Origin: Phoronis australis | Taxonomy: Eukaryota; Phoronida; Phoronidae | Direction of reading: 5' to 3' | Assembly (NCBI GenBank): GCA_002633005.1 | Contig: NMRA01000013.1 | Coordinates: 1,550,185-1,614,184 of the forward strand | Length of the DNA stretch: 64,000 bases | Shown: piece after piece, positions 47,201-62,200 of the stretch | Layout: each line of letters opens with the position of its first letter | Numbering within the stretch: the first letter of the stretch is position 1 | Position numbers and translations under genes: made by a program | Notes under the pieces: generated by a model | Databases searched by the model: none | What the model saw: only the letters and a program-made list of their open reading frames with translations | Told to the model about the DNA's origin: nothing

Positions 47201-50200
47201 TTGCATCACCTCTGACACCTGGTGGTGAAGCAACAAACTACAGTGGTGTTTTTAAAGGCCAACATTGAATCTCCAGGCATTTCTTTTACAGCATATACAA
47301 AACCCGTTATCTTATATGTTTTCAGTGTTGATTGCTGTTTCCCCGACAGGCACATCTGCTGTCGCTTCCACTGAGCAAACGCAATGGCTGATCCAAAGTG
47401 TGCTGAAGAGCGTTCAAAGGCTAGGGGAACAATAATTAAAACTGAAAAACAACTCTCACTGATATCCAGGAATTATTTTCTTAGTAATAAAATAAGAATG
47501 AAAACCTATGCTTTTCATTTCACATTATACGATAATAAATCACATAATCAATGTAATTGCAATAGGTCACAAGAGAAAGCTAGTGATGTAACACTCTGCA
47601 CTGCTAATACATGACGATATCTCGCTGACACACTCATGACCTTTGCAAACTCCCAAAAAGCCTAATTGGATGCGCCCCAGAAACTTGAAGAAGCGCAACA
47701 TCCTACTGTAAAGGCATAATAAATTTTGTAGTTGAGCAAATGTACTATCACTCGACAAAGGTGAATAAAGAAAGCAAAATAGCCATACTGCTTAGAGCAA
47801 AAACACAATGGAAAGCTGTGTTACAAAAGTCGGTAAGTCACGAAATCTAACTTTTATTTAAACTGCTGATACAATGCTTTGTTCAGTGAAGCCTGAGTAA
47901 CGCTCTGATGTGACAAAGGCTATGAGTTTACCAAAGGGAGACAGCAAAATTTGCCCAATTCAGAAAACCATATCACAGAGGTACATACTTATCAAATTAA
48001 GGCAAAAACAACAACGCTCTGGATACTGTAGGCTCGGACACTTTAAGATGAGACTGGTTTTGGTGAATGCATTTTTCTTACCACAGATTCAGAGGCACAG
48101 CGGAAGACATAACATATCAGCTTCTGAGATTTGGGGTCTCTGGAAATGAAGCCGAAGTGTTCTGGATGTCGAGTTCCCTGAAAATAATGAAAGTCAAGTA
48201 AAAATTGGACTGAAGAAATCACGTGTCCAATAGCCCCACAGAATTGAAAAATAAAAGTGCGATTATATTTTGTATAAATATGTTCGTTAACAATCATTAG
48301 AAGGGGGTAAATAATAATGCCAAATATTGACGCAGTATTACAAAATAATTGAAGGTGTAGAATTGCTAGCCGAAGAAGCATGAAAACCCCCATGTGTTCA
48401 TGCGACACCATAACCCCTTAACAGCCAAATACAATGTCACAGTGTTCCCGTCGACAAGTTCAAACTACTTGAAAGAAACTGTTGTTGATAGTATTTATAG
48501 GAAGGAAATACTTGGCAACATGCTTAACTGTAAATGCTTAATGTAGTATTTATGTACTATATTATGTAATAATCTGACACATGTTTACAAAACAATCAAT
48601 TTTCAACTAAGGGGTAGTAGTTACCCTAGACAAATGTCAAAATTTGACTTACTTCTGAACATAATATCTCAAAAACAGCAAATCGGATTCAAATGAAACT
48701 TTCACTCGCTATGGTTTATCCACTTATCAACTGTTTACCACATAGCTAGGAACTATTTTGTAATGTTTCGCTTTTGCAGAAGGTCCAATCAAAAAGTGAA
48801 ACTCAAGATTTTAATGAAAAAACCAAATTGCACAAGACAAAACAAAGCAAAAAAAAATTGAAAAATACGAAAACGCTTGTGTATAGATCGCATCTTACTT
48901 GTTTGCATAGAAGAATTTTGCTCTCGATTTTGATACTGATGTTTTGCAGTGAACGCATTTTTCATTGTTTTGTTAAATTGTAGTGAAAAACATGACCACT
49001 CAATCCAAACTATGACAGATTGGTATACCGACCAAAATAAAATTCAGCACAATTTTTAACTTAAGATTCTTTTACTGAGTCGCTGATGTAACTCATAACC
49101 TTTATTAGGACATAAAGACAAACCTGAGAACAGAAGGAGATGTCTTTAAACTTCCGCTCCAAGATGATGCTCTTCTTATCCAAACTGATGAAACTAATAT
49201 CCTGAGTGGCGATTTGAAAAATCATTGTTTTGTTCGTGTTATCGCACGTTACAGCTTTTTTCACAGTCTCCACGCCATCTTTTGCCATCCTCTTCCCCTC
49301 GCTCAATGGCGATGACTCTAATGCAGTGTTTACCTTCTTCTCTAGAGAATCGTCCGACTTTGATATAAAATCTGATTGATCAAGGTTTTCTGTTGATGAA
49401 TGATGCTCAACCAGGTTCTCCTCACTGTGGCCACTGCGGGGTGTGTCTGATCCCTGGCTACTGTCTGCACTGTTGCTATGGGCGGAGCTAGTTGTAAGCT
49501 CGTTCTCTTTGATTGACACAGTTTGTTCCAAGTTCGTAGGCAGGCTCTGCGTGCTAGCCCCACTATTGTGACGCGCACGTTCGCCGGGACTAACAGCGTC
49601 CGCCTGTAGTCTGTGCCTCCTCTCTAACTCGTGAGCATGGAATTTGTCGACGGATTCATCAATGAATGTTGGGTGTGCCTTCCTCTGACTGACAATCACC
49701 TTACCTGAGGTATAAAGAAATATAATTGTAAACAAGATGTCTACTTCAGTCATGCAGAACACCGTTATCAGCTCCACCTAGGGAGCCAATGGCAAAACGT
49801 ACTTTACATTCAATGACAGACTATAACCTTAAGGCACAGATAGACAATTTAAGGAACAAGAACACTGAATTGGTCTGAACATGTTTCAAGTAAATAATTG
49901 AAGTGGTTGTGTTGAAGTTGAGTGTTGACACTTCTTACTAACAAGTTAAATTTAAATCGCGGAAGTTTGAAGATACATTCTGTTTAAAAAGGCATATACA
50001 ATAAGATGCAAATTATTTTGTCTCGAACAGAACATTGCTGTGATGATTAATTAGCAGTTTTGGAGAAATGAGGAAGGTAGCACGCAAAACATATCCTGAA
50101 GATGACGTTGTCGTCAATTAGAAAAGAAGCAGAATGTGTGTGTTGTAGGATTTTCAATGTATTTAAAATTAGGAGAAAAGCCCATCCTTGGGTTTTTATA

Positions 50201-53200
50201 ATTTTTACTTCACTAGTTTGTAGTTTTCAAAACAGACGATGAATTTCATTGAAATTCAACAGGTTTTGTCAAAAGTATGGCAAAAAATTCAGAAGAAAGC
50301 TGGATGATCTTTAGACCATAATCTTCAAAGGTAAGTTAATTGTGTAAATTTGGTTCCTACAGTATGTTAAGAGCATCGCTTTTAACCCACTAGTGCCATA
50401 AACTGCCAAATGTAACGAACTGTTAGGCATATTAGCTTGCTTTTGTCTACGTCACTGTGAGAATCACCATTTAATTCAAACAGCTGCGAATAACACCCGA
50501 ACACAATGGTGTTCTATTCAGACCCCTATTAAATACAACCTTTTGTTGTTTGTGCTGGGATCTCGCAGTGACGCAACATGGCACGAGAAGGCAGCTTCAC
50601 TTATCATTTGTCGGGCTTACACTTGCGCGATTGAACTCGCGTTTTCTTATTTTACTAAATCTTTGCTAGGACTATCTGGTTATCCCAATACATCTAAAGT
50701 AACAAAATTCCGTTGAAGTTAGGCTTTAAGGTACTGAATCTGACATTTTGTTTTTTAGCCTGCTAAACAGGGCAAATGCAACTTTAAAAATTGTCAGATA
50801 ATGAGTTTGAACACAAATCATTTTCGTCAAAACCCATTCCCATTTCCTTTCAAAACATCATTTTTTTTCAAGCTTCACAACATTTTTATACAAATTTATA
50901 TAATATATAAAATAATGTAATATTTTCATAAAAATTTATATAATTTATAAAATAATACAACATAGGATTGTTATTTTGTGATATATACACATTTTAATGA
51001 CAACTTTTGATTGTAAAAATAAAGAAAATTATTAGCTCACAGCAGGCATTTCCGCTTCCCCCCATGTACCCATTTGAATGACAACTTTTGAATGTGAAAA
51101 CAAGCGTAAATTAAAAAGAATTGTTTCCTAAACTGTGGACCTTTTCATTCTCTCCCCCATCCAGCACATGCAGAGAATGTTCTACAATTAACTTCAAACA
51201 ATAACACAGACTTCTACAGGGTGGGGTGCTCAATTCTCTGTACAGTCAAGTACCAAAACACTTGTTGGTATGCTACACGCTTGTTTAGTCTCAAAATAAT
51301 CAACAGGGAAGTTATCTCAGCAAGGCGGAAGGATTTCCAAATGTTTGCAAATGCGAAACTGAGATTCACCTATTCTAAGAACATATGCTAAATTTACAAA
51401 ATGTTAAAGCAGCCAAATGAAACTGATACCCCATACCCGAAAGAGTACTGACGTAGTAAAATAAAACTTTACAACTCAAGACCAAAGAGTCAATTACAAA
51501 CACTAGAAGTACACAAAACTATCTACTTGTTGCTAGCATTAGTCACCTTCGAAACCACTTCAGATATGTTTACGACTATCCAAACAGTGAAAAGGGTCTA
51601 GGTGACCTGAAACCAAGGATTTCTTGAAACTGATAAGTAAGGTGAAAACTCACGGGATAGTTGGGATAGTTTCTGTTAACGACAGTTATAGGGTGTTTTG
51701 TTGATTCAAATGAACATTTTGAAATGGACTACCAAGAACAAAGTAACAAACAAGTTCTCTTCAGGTCTAACAAACAAAACACGGCAACAGAAGTCTAGAC
51801 TAACAGTCTCCCAGTCATAACTGATTCCAATTACCAAAAAACGACTCAAAATGCCACGGGCACCAAGACTTATAACAGTCCAGCAAAAACTTTACTATAG
51901 AACAGCATTTAGGGAAAATTCTCCATCATAACCGGCACGTCTGCTACAACAGAAAATTTAGCTAAGTTATGCATGGTCGTCACGAATGTGAAATCCAGTT
52001 CCCTTTGTCCATTATTGCTGGCACTACACAGTCAGCCCCTGTCGTTGTTCTTCCATACTTGCCAACAGTATTCTAATTTCTAAGTTTCATTCAAAGGCTC
52101 GGCTAAGACAAAAATGACAGGCACACAGTATCTGCTGCTTTCTCCAATATGGCATCCAAGATCCAAGTGTTGCCATTTTCATTTTGAAATGTTGGCAACT
52201 ATCTACACACTCACCTGTGTACATGACCTCATAGAAATGACTGCCTGGCTTCATCTCACATGCTCTGTCTTTGTTGAACTCCTTCACGGAGTCTTTGGTC
52301 GCCACGCGGATGGCGTTAAACAAGTCTTTCACCTGCAACATAGACCAAGCAGTTTTAAACAAAACAATTAGCAGTAGTTGGTCGTTATGCTTATTTACTC
52401 CACCTCAACTTCAGCTTTTCAGCGACACCAGTTATGATGCTTTACACACAACCACAATGTGCAGTTATGATTGACTGAAAATCCCCAATACTCAGCCATC
52501 GAATTCAGGAGCAGGGATAGATCAAGGATGTTTTAAAAGGGGGGAGGGGGGTGGATCAAGGATTTTTTTAAAAAGGAGAATCCAAGTCAATAACATGGAA
52601 ATTCTAGATTTGATATCATTGAAATCAAGGGAAAAGGGGGGTCCGGACCTCCTAGACTCCCTGGATCTGCCTATGAAGAGATTTGTTAATGGTGTGAGAG
52701 AATTTCTGAAGGTTGCCCTGACAGAACTTAATCTGGGGCAACCAGCTGTTTTACACAGCTTGCAGACACAAGAACAAAGACACAGTCTCACACATGAAAT
52801 TAGTGGACCTCCGGGAGTCATCCCTAGCATAACATGAAGCCGAGCTACACAGTCACAAGCCACTGACATAACCAGACCAGTCAAGAAGAGGAAAATCTTT
52901 ACAAATCTTACTTCTCTGACCACCATGACAATAGCTAAAGGACAGCCAAAACATAAGACACTCGATTAGTGTTCAGCCACAAATGGTCTTGTCACACTTA
53001 GGATATAATCGAGACAAAAACTGTTAAAAAACACAGCTGGCCCAAGTCAAATGAAGCGGACAGGACACATTGAGACTATTTATGCCACATGATCCTTCTA
53101 AATTCTCAAAAGTCATGGTGACATGGGTTTTACCATGTATCTCTGGTTGCACCAAGAAATAGGCGTCTTCGTTATTCCACGAATCTGAGTGATTTACCAC

Positions 53201-56200
53201 ACTTTAGACACAGCTGTTTTTATTGGCTCTAATTGTACAAGTGTGTGACTGGCAGCCTTGCGTCATAGATTTAATCACCTTTAAAGTACCAAGTAACATT
53301 CTGAGAAACTAAATTTTTACACAACAAAAAATGCTCAGGGCAGACAACAACAGGAAGAAAAGTGACAGCTGCAATATATACTGTAATGAATGTTTCACAA
53401 CAGATACCAATACCTGGGGGTTGATAGGAACTAGTAATCAAGAAGTGCTTCCATATCAATTGAAAAAGGCCTCTAATGACCATTATATTACACAAAATCA
53501 ACGTATTTATCCCTTTCAAAGACAATGATGACATCAGTTGAAAAATGGGACGGCCATGCGCATTCTACAGCAGAAACATAGAACCAATTTCAATACCAAG
53601 ATTAAAAAACCTACCTGCGCCCAAACTAAAATCACGAAAAAACAACACCGGCACACAGATACACAGGCAAAAAATTTAGTCTCATACTTTATGTTTGTGC
53701 TGGCCAGTACCTCATAATTCGGTTGTGTTTTATTTCCAGCAAATTCAGCTGAATTCTTTTTTCGAGTTGGCACCATAACAACACAATGTAAATAAAACTT
53801 GTTTTACATCTTTATGATGTTCATTACACAGTTTCAATTTTTAGATTTACTGAACTGAGAAACAGTGACAAAAAATAATGAATTTAGAAAACCTATCATT
53901 AATTAGTAAAACTGCATTTAGTGGACAATTCTAAGAGAACGTAAAATATGTAAAAAACTGTGTACCTGCATGCCGTGAAGCTCCTTCATGTCAGCCACGT
54001 GCTTAAACACAGCAATTACTCTCAAAGACGTCAAGCAGAGAAGTGATAAAAAACAGGACATAAAACCCAGCTATATTTATAAGTGCATCCCCACACTCGG
54101 GTTATTAGTCATAAATCTGTGGTCAGACAGGACAGGATTAATAAGAAGCCTTCTAGAGGATTTGCGGTCAATTGGTATTTCCCAGTTTTCATGACACAAA
54201 TTATCGTTCTTTCAGATCAAAATAAACAAAAGTGACCCTACCTCCAACAAAACAAAAGAAATCAGGGCATAAGATTTTATTATCAGTGCGACTACTATAT
54301 AGAATGCCACACCTACCAAATCTTCCGCCACTGAGACAAGAGACGTTTTAGATTCATAACTAGTGGTAAGGTTTTTCTACAAGTAACCACATGGTGGTAA
54401 GTAGCGAGCACCACAGAGAAAAAACTAAAAACAGTTTTTCATGTTAACTCAAAAAATGAGAAAACAAGTTTTGCAAACAACACATGTGGCAAAAGCATTA
54501 ATTTTGCAAAGCCGCAAAACGCAACAGTCTATTTCTGCATTTAATCAAAATGTTATTTTCTGAATATTATCTACGAATTGATAGAACTAAACCTGTGATA
54601 CTGGCACAGAACAAACGAGAGCTACCAATGTACAGATAGCTTAACGATGCTGTTCGATTAATTAATGAGGAAGTATAACTGCCATGGCTTATCAAATTCT
54701 CCACAGCACTTAAAACCTCAGCCCAAACTTGGTTAGCCCTGAACAGATGGGGTATGCCAGATCAATTATCTCCCGGACCAGATGTTGACAGCATCTTCTA
54801 TCAGATAAATCCCTCCTCACAAGTGCAGCAACATATGGCTTGCAGACAACTCAAAACGCTATCTGCAGTCAGGTTACACTTTTGTCATGTATGGGAGATA
54901 TGCTATGGCCATCTCACAGATTGAGTTCCCTACAAATGGCCAGGAATATTCAGCAGATTTGTTTACTGGATTGGGAAGAAACAGTTACATGGTTACACTC
55001 CTCCTGGCTATATATCTGGGTTCTAACTTGTCAAAGAAACTTATCATTTGCATTACAATAATGGCGCTTAAATTGGGGACTAAAAATCAGGGGTTGGGCT
55101 TTAAACAGAGCATGAGTACTTATAAAAACATTAGAAGTCGCGAGGTGAACTGGTGAACTGCAACTCATTTCAATGCTCTCACCGTTTTTTGTACGTGAGT
55201 ACCGTTAAATGACATAAATTATAAAGGTTATTGGGCACGATAAATTAGAACGTACCCAAGCCAAAAGAAATGTATAATCCGCTTTTGTAGAGAGCAGGAG
55301 AGTGCAAGTGCTTATCCTGACAGTAACCCACAGCTTAGTGAGTTGAATTCTTTTAATATAAAAATTCAAACGAGACAGGCAAAGACAAGTGTTGATCGTA
55401 TGAATAGGGATTGGGTCAGCCGAACATGGGTGCATAAGAGTCAAAACTTAGAAACTTCTAGGGTAGGTGGTAAGCTGAGTATGGATGTCAACCAAACAAG
55501 TACAGTAATTATGTATTAGTTATGTAACAATGGCTAGTAGGAGACAATGACTTAACAGACGAAAAATTTCCTACTAGACGAAAAATTTCCTACTAGACAA
55601 AAAATTTCCTACTGGCCTTCTGGAGCAAAAGAACAAGCACTGTTGGTGACTGTAACTCAAGGCTACATTCGACTAAACATTCACGAGCAAAACTTCCAAA
55701 TTTTCACTTTTAAATGCTCATGTTCAACTTGCCATCCACCCTAATTTATACGATCGAGACTTCCTTGAAACGGCTCGCATCTAAGAGTTTCAATTACGAT
55801 AATTGTTCACTTAATGCGCACAAAAAAATTCTAACAATTGTCCTTTTCCTTTCCTCAAAGGTAAATTAACTAGCTGCAACTAGTGAAAAATTAATTAAAT
55901 GTTATTTTGCGACATCTTACACAGTACAAACCAAACCACCATAAAATCTCACTAATTTGGGAAAAAGTATAACCATTTTTCAAAAGCTTCTAACGTTGTA
56001 GCAAATGCCCACAATTTTTCAGAATTACTGTCAGATGGAAAATACAGTGCAGATCTTAAAATGGTAAAGCAGTTGTTTAGTGTTCCTTATCTTTACTGCA
56101 AAAATGAAAATGTATAATTTATCGAGCCGACTACATTGCGTCCTGCATTGGTCAGATTTTGCTGTTACTGTAGTAACCACTTAGAGAACAAAAGAGTATG

Positions 56201-59200
56201 ATACTCAAATTATAACTTCTCAAAAGAGGCATGACTGTTGCCGAGAGCTGCGCCAAAGGGATTTCCTCTAATCAATTTAAATTGTTGTCTGGCCTATGAC
56301 TCAATTTCTACCTAACTTGTCATTGATTGTCTGGCCTAGATACAAAGATTTTATCTCAAATGATGTCACACTCCCTCTACATCACAATGGTTTCAGAGAG
56401 ACACCCTCCTCGAGAGATTGAAAATTTTATGTTATATTCTCAGTAACTTCAGTCATAGAAAACATACAAACAACAGACCCCCTGTTCACAAACTGGCTAA
56501 AATGCTAACATTTTCACCAAAATGACAGTCAAGAATGGTTACCAGTGTCACTTTCGCTTGAGCTTTGAGTTACCACATAACTGCAGTTTCAGCTAGCACT
56601 TTTGTAGCCAGACGACTTGTAAATTTCAAAGGACACACATGCCCAGGGGTAACATGACTTGGGATCATCGTGGACGTCTTGAGAAATGGGAAAATCCACA
56701 ATCGACATCCTATTCGTGAAATTCTGGATACATACCGGTATATAGGGCATGTCGTACACTAAGCATTTATCAGTTCTCCATAACATGTCACAACAACCTG
56801 TTTATCGTCATTTTCATGTTTGAATAGTTTACGACCAGTTAGAAAAAATAGAAACTAATTTGGAAAAAAGGCATCGCTATCATTAACTTTACTTCATTTC
56901 TTTAAATTTTATTTTAACTTCAAACAGCAATATGATAATCCAGAAGTAAACTTAGTAACAAGGCAGGCAAATGACTGTATTGGGGTGTCTATGTATTTTG
57001 CCAAATATTTACAAAACCGAAGATTTTAACTCAGTTAAAGTACCGGTATATATTTTCTGAAAGCAAAAATTCTTTAGAACTTGATTTTTGACTTCATACA
57101 TATCTGCTATCAATTGGGTCACATGACCATACATTTTTAGTAAAAGTTAGCGAAAAATGCACTTCCATAGCAAAACATCAGTATCAATAGCATGACAAAT
57201 GTTCAAAAACACAACAGTTTAAGTTTTGCAAATTATTTTGTTTTCATTTTTGATTTTTTCATCATCAAATAATAAATGTCTTTTTTGATGGCCCTTGGCG
57301 CAAACATGAAATATTTTAAACACAACTCCAAACAGGGTTTTGCATAATATTGCATAACACATGGTGTTTGAGTTTCATATGAATCCCAACAGCCAGTCCT
57401 GAGATATGTTATTCTGACGTTTGAACAATGGCCGTCGTGTGCTTCCAGCACATTTGATGGAGTTTGCGCATTTCCGACACATTTCCCTTTTCAGCTGAAG
57501 AGTGAAGAGTATTGATTGATTAAATGACTAGTGGAACTTTTTTACGCAAAAATGTATCATATTCATTACACCATATCTTTTTTGTCAATTGTCATTTTGT
57601 GTTTGATTTTACTTTATTTCTGTTTTTGTTGACAAAGGAAGTTATTACATCCGAAAACTTCAAATTTCAGTTGATCCATTCTTGTTGTTTTATTTACCGA
57701 TTTAAATACGGTACAAATTCAGATAACGCTGGACTAGGACGAACAGGTCTAAGGACAGAACAAAAAATATTACGCTTTGAAATGAACAGTTTTCCAACAG
57801 AAGCCATCTCCACTTTGTCACTTCGATAACACCTAGCTATCATCTTTGGCCCGTGATATCCAAAGATTAGGGTATCAAGTGACCTGCGATAAGATTTTAG
57901 AACCTGATATTTCATGACCGAACAAATGTTTGTACCATTCTCACAAAGTCTGCCAGTAATTATGACATATGTGACATAACAATCCATAGGTCCAGAGGAC
58001 AACAAGCCTGGGTAAACCCCCCACACTCCGGTTTTTCAAGCATTTACCCTTCAACAAAAGTAGAAAACTTTTGACACGGAAAACTTCCGTTCATGTTGAT
58101 AGTAGTTAAGAGAAGACAATTATTTTAACAAAGTCACAATTGCAATTACAAACTAGCATTTCTGTACTCCATATACAAGCAAAATCATCAGCCAAGGAGC
58201 GGGCTGAAGAGGGGGTAGGGGTTAGCCTCACATGGAACTTTTATGAGTTCCAGACTGATGACACATTTTTTATTATCCCACCTCTACCTCCCCTGGTCAT
58301 TACTAATTAACCACCCTCACTAAAAGTTCCTCCTTGGTCATCCTGATACCAATTTTCTCTCAAACTCATGAAATTTGTACTTCCAGGAATAATTACAGAC
58401 CAAAAACACAAAATCACATTTATGGTGAACTTCAAATCCTGGCTCACGGGACATGAAAATGTCTCTTTCACATTAACAGAAACCTATTTAAAGTTACATC
58501 AATCTGGTACCCTGCACGTTTTACACCCTAGCGTGGCAGTTTTTCTACACAGATTACTCATTTTTGCCACATTTGACATACTTTTAGCGTTTTGTCATGT
58601 AAAATTCTCACCCGAGACCATCTCAGACAATTATAGTCTAGATTTATTAACAAAAAATAAGAATAATTGTCTTGATGCCAGCACAAGTGAACCATGCTAC
58701 GATAGGTTAGAAAATTGAAGCAAACGCTTTTTGAAATTAATGTTTACTGAAAAATTCAATGATGTTCCATTTTCTGTAATAGTTTAGTGTAAAAGCAAAC
58801 TGTTTAAAAATTACAATGACTGCACACTGTAAAAATTGCTATTTCTCAATTTTCAAAGGGTGATTACCAAGTTCCAAATATTGGATCACACTACAAACCT
58901 AGTGATGGACTAAATTATTCAAGTAATTAATATTTAAATAAAATTTCACTTGTCCCCCATGTTTTGTACTAAATAGGCGAAGAATCACCCGGGAACAGAG
59001 AAGAGTCAAATGATTATTTAAACATAAGATGGTTCTCATGAGTTTTGAATCGGCTGTTCTGTGCAATTCAGGCCCGACCTATGTGGCCAGTGCATATCCG
59101 ATGCATTTCAGACATTGAATGGCGTGAAAATTATTTAATATCATTTAGCACAGGGAACCAAGTCTTGCTGATCTTTTAATGGTAGAATAAGAAAGGTTAA

Positions 59201-62200
59201 CAAGATCAATACATGATACTCTCTCATACGGCAGAACCAGCAACCTATAACAAATCAAATTGTACCAAAATATTCATCAAATTGACCTACATAATCTACT
59301 TAGAGTGTTGATTGCTCATGCAAGTCTGCATGTTTCCTGATGACTCACCTGACTAATCCAAGCTCATTATAGAGAGGTGATACTGTGAACATGTAGTCTC
59401 CATTATAATATCCCAATGATGGTTCAGCTGGATTAGTCATTAAAACCATTGCTGTCAAAGAGGGAGAGAGACTACGCTGGTTTTATACAAGTGATGTGAA
59501 AACTGTTGTGCTCCCAATTTACATTATGGTTGTCATTGCAGAGGTACAGTACATCACTATGCCAGCAGAGGGTTCTGTCCAGAACACAATTTTAGCTGGA
59601 GGTGGCTTCACATGTGATCAGCAAACAATGTCACATCTTCCAAATATAGTAATACCCAGAGTATCTGTTAACACACATCCTGCAAGATGTGACCAATGCA
59701 ACGCACATCATTGCACACAACGTGGCCTTGGCCAAGGGACAAAAATTCTTTCACATAATGGAAATTGGTCACAGTGACATCCCTGCTTGAGATGAAGCCA
59801 ATGCTGCACTTACTAGCCAAGCACAAGTCAAAAACTTAAACTTGCTTTTCTAGGCCTTTCACTCAGATAAAACTGGTACCAACCCATCTCTTACTAAGTT
59901 TAGGCTTGTGAACAACTGACAGATCATTGTTGCACAACACCATGGGGGGTAAATCTTTGCCAATCTCGATCCTGATCTAAATATTAGATCCAAATTATCG
60001 CAAATTCCACCAGAATGCCTTATATTTGGAAATGCTACCTGATCTATCAAAAACATTCTTTTAAACAAAAAATGACATTGTGTGCTCATGGACACAATTC
60101 ACAAGTGTACATACATTACAATGACATGACTTTTTTAAAATTATGCAATTCAATCTTATTAATGTGCACTGAAAGTTCACCGCCACAATAATGCTGGTTT
60201 CAACATAAAGTTGAAATTGAGAGATGACTGACAAACTGTGAATTCAGAGCTTGCTGAGTGACTTATAACACATGCTCTTAATTATCATTCAGCTTAATTA
60301 CATGAACATCACCAAAGTCCTAAAAGTCTAAAAGTCCTATATCAAGGTAAGGAAATTTTCTGTGATTTAAACAATCACAAAAACTTTTTACAGAAAAAAA
60401 TACAATTTTAAAAGGCGATTAGCAACGCCTAAATAGTCAGCTCCTTGGACGATAACCTCACCTAAAATATGATGTATTTAGCTTTTTAATTTAACTGCAT
60501 GCTCACAAACCCAAATGCAGTAAAGGCGAGCAAGAAAATCATGCTTCCAGTGGAAGAACGAAACACAAATTAAAACCAAAATGATTGTTCACTGTGACTA
60601 CACACATGGCTTTTATGTTTTATTCCACATTAGTCGCTGCTGTTCTGGTATCCCCATTGAAGATAATACTCCACAGATAAGACAGCTGTAAAAGCAGTAC
60701 AGTTATAAAATCCTTAATGTTCCTAACCATTCATAAATCTTCATGAAGTCTTCATTTCTCCACATATACATTGCATCGTCAACAATCTGACTGTTGCCAG
60801 TTATGACGTTTTATTAACTTTCAAAACATCTTCTGGAAATTTGTCGAGCCAAAATTTATCAAATACCGTAAGTTTTATGGGCCAGTGTTTTCCCTACATG
60901 TATTTAAACAAGGGGAAACACCAAGTTTGACAAGTTCTGCATCAAGTTTGAGAATTTCGAGTCATGTTTGAAAACCTCTGAGCCATGTTTAATCTCATGG
61001 GCCATGCTTGAAAAGCTCCGAGCCATATTTAATCTCATGAGCCATGTTTGAAAAGCTCTGAACCACGTTTAATCTCATGGGCCATGTTTGAAAAGTCCAA
61101 ATTTTGTTAGCCAATACTCAGCTCTGTTTGAGCTGAAGGGCCAACAAACATTTTCCACAAATTTATGAAATGGACATATAAAATAAAAAATAGGAGAAAA
61201 ATACTTGAGTGAGTGTTTTAGTACCAACCAAATCAAATTTCCTTCGCAGTAACACAAACGACTGAAATAGCTTGCATAGTGGTAGTTAACTATTATTCTT
61301 TTGTTGTAAACATAATGAGTTACATGTCCAATAAATGGGAATATTGTGTAACTGTTTATGTGAATCCCTAGAAAGGAGGATAAGGATGTGAAAACTCTAA
61401 GCACAAATTTCCACCATGTTTGAACTTTTGTTTAGCATGAGAGAGAACCTTGTGGTCATTCCATGGCTTTTTGTTTTAAGGAACAAACTTTTAGGAATCG
61501 AAGTTCATCATATAATTTAAAGAAGTCGAAGAATTGAATCAGTCAGCTGCTATAACTAAAAGAGGGTGTGTCGTTCCATTAAAACAGACTGTTATAGGGC
61601 CAGCACAGACATTTTCAAATTTCGTCAAATTCCACGGCCGCCCTTTGGTTGACACAAATTTCCACCACATTCATTTGTTGTCACAAATGAACCATGCACC
61701 AATAGCCACCCATGAACACATACCCCACAAGCTTGACATGGGTGCTGTTCACATTAGTGGGGGAAGCACGCCTCCCCTACTTCCTAGGGACCTGACCTTC
61801 GCAGTAAACAACATTGTAGAATTGGTGACTACGCAGACTATAGAAAAGTGTGATCAGCTTTCACATCACATTGATCTCATGCATTTTTAACAGAAAGTGC
61901 CTCATATTCATCAAGTTGGTGTTGAGCACAAATTAACAGTGCATTCAACAATGACTTTCAAGAGCGGATGGTGTTAACAAATTAAACATAATATGTTTCA
62001 TAAATTTGCATTTTATTAATGGACTTGCTTTTTTGGTGCCACTAAAAATGTCAAAGTTACTGTGAAAAAGGACTACACTGTCGTTATAATGGACATAAAA
62101 ACCTCCTGGATGAAGGTTTCCATTAATGTAATCTGGAAGGTTGTTCATGACAGGCATAAACCATTAGAGAGCTCTTGATACAACATGACATCTGCGATAG

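Noticed and set aside
56589-56786. Minus-strand frame with [16 protein letters not shown], at first taken as a PTB1 exon of the TBC gene
   Set aside because: It has no good splice donor, and the exon at 63887-64000 supplies the PTB1 strands and joins in phase to 52332.
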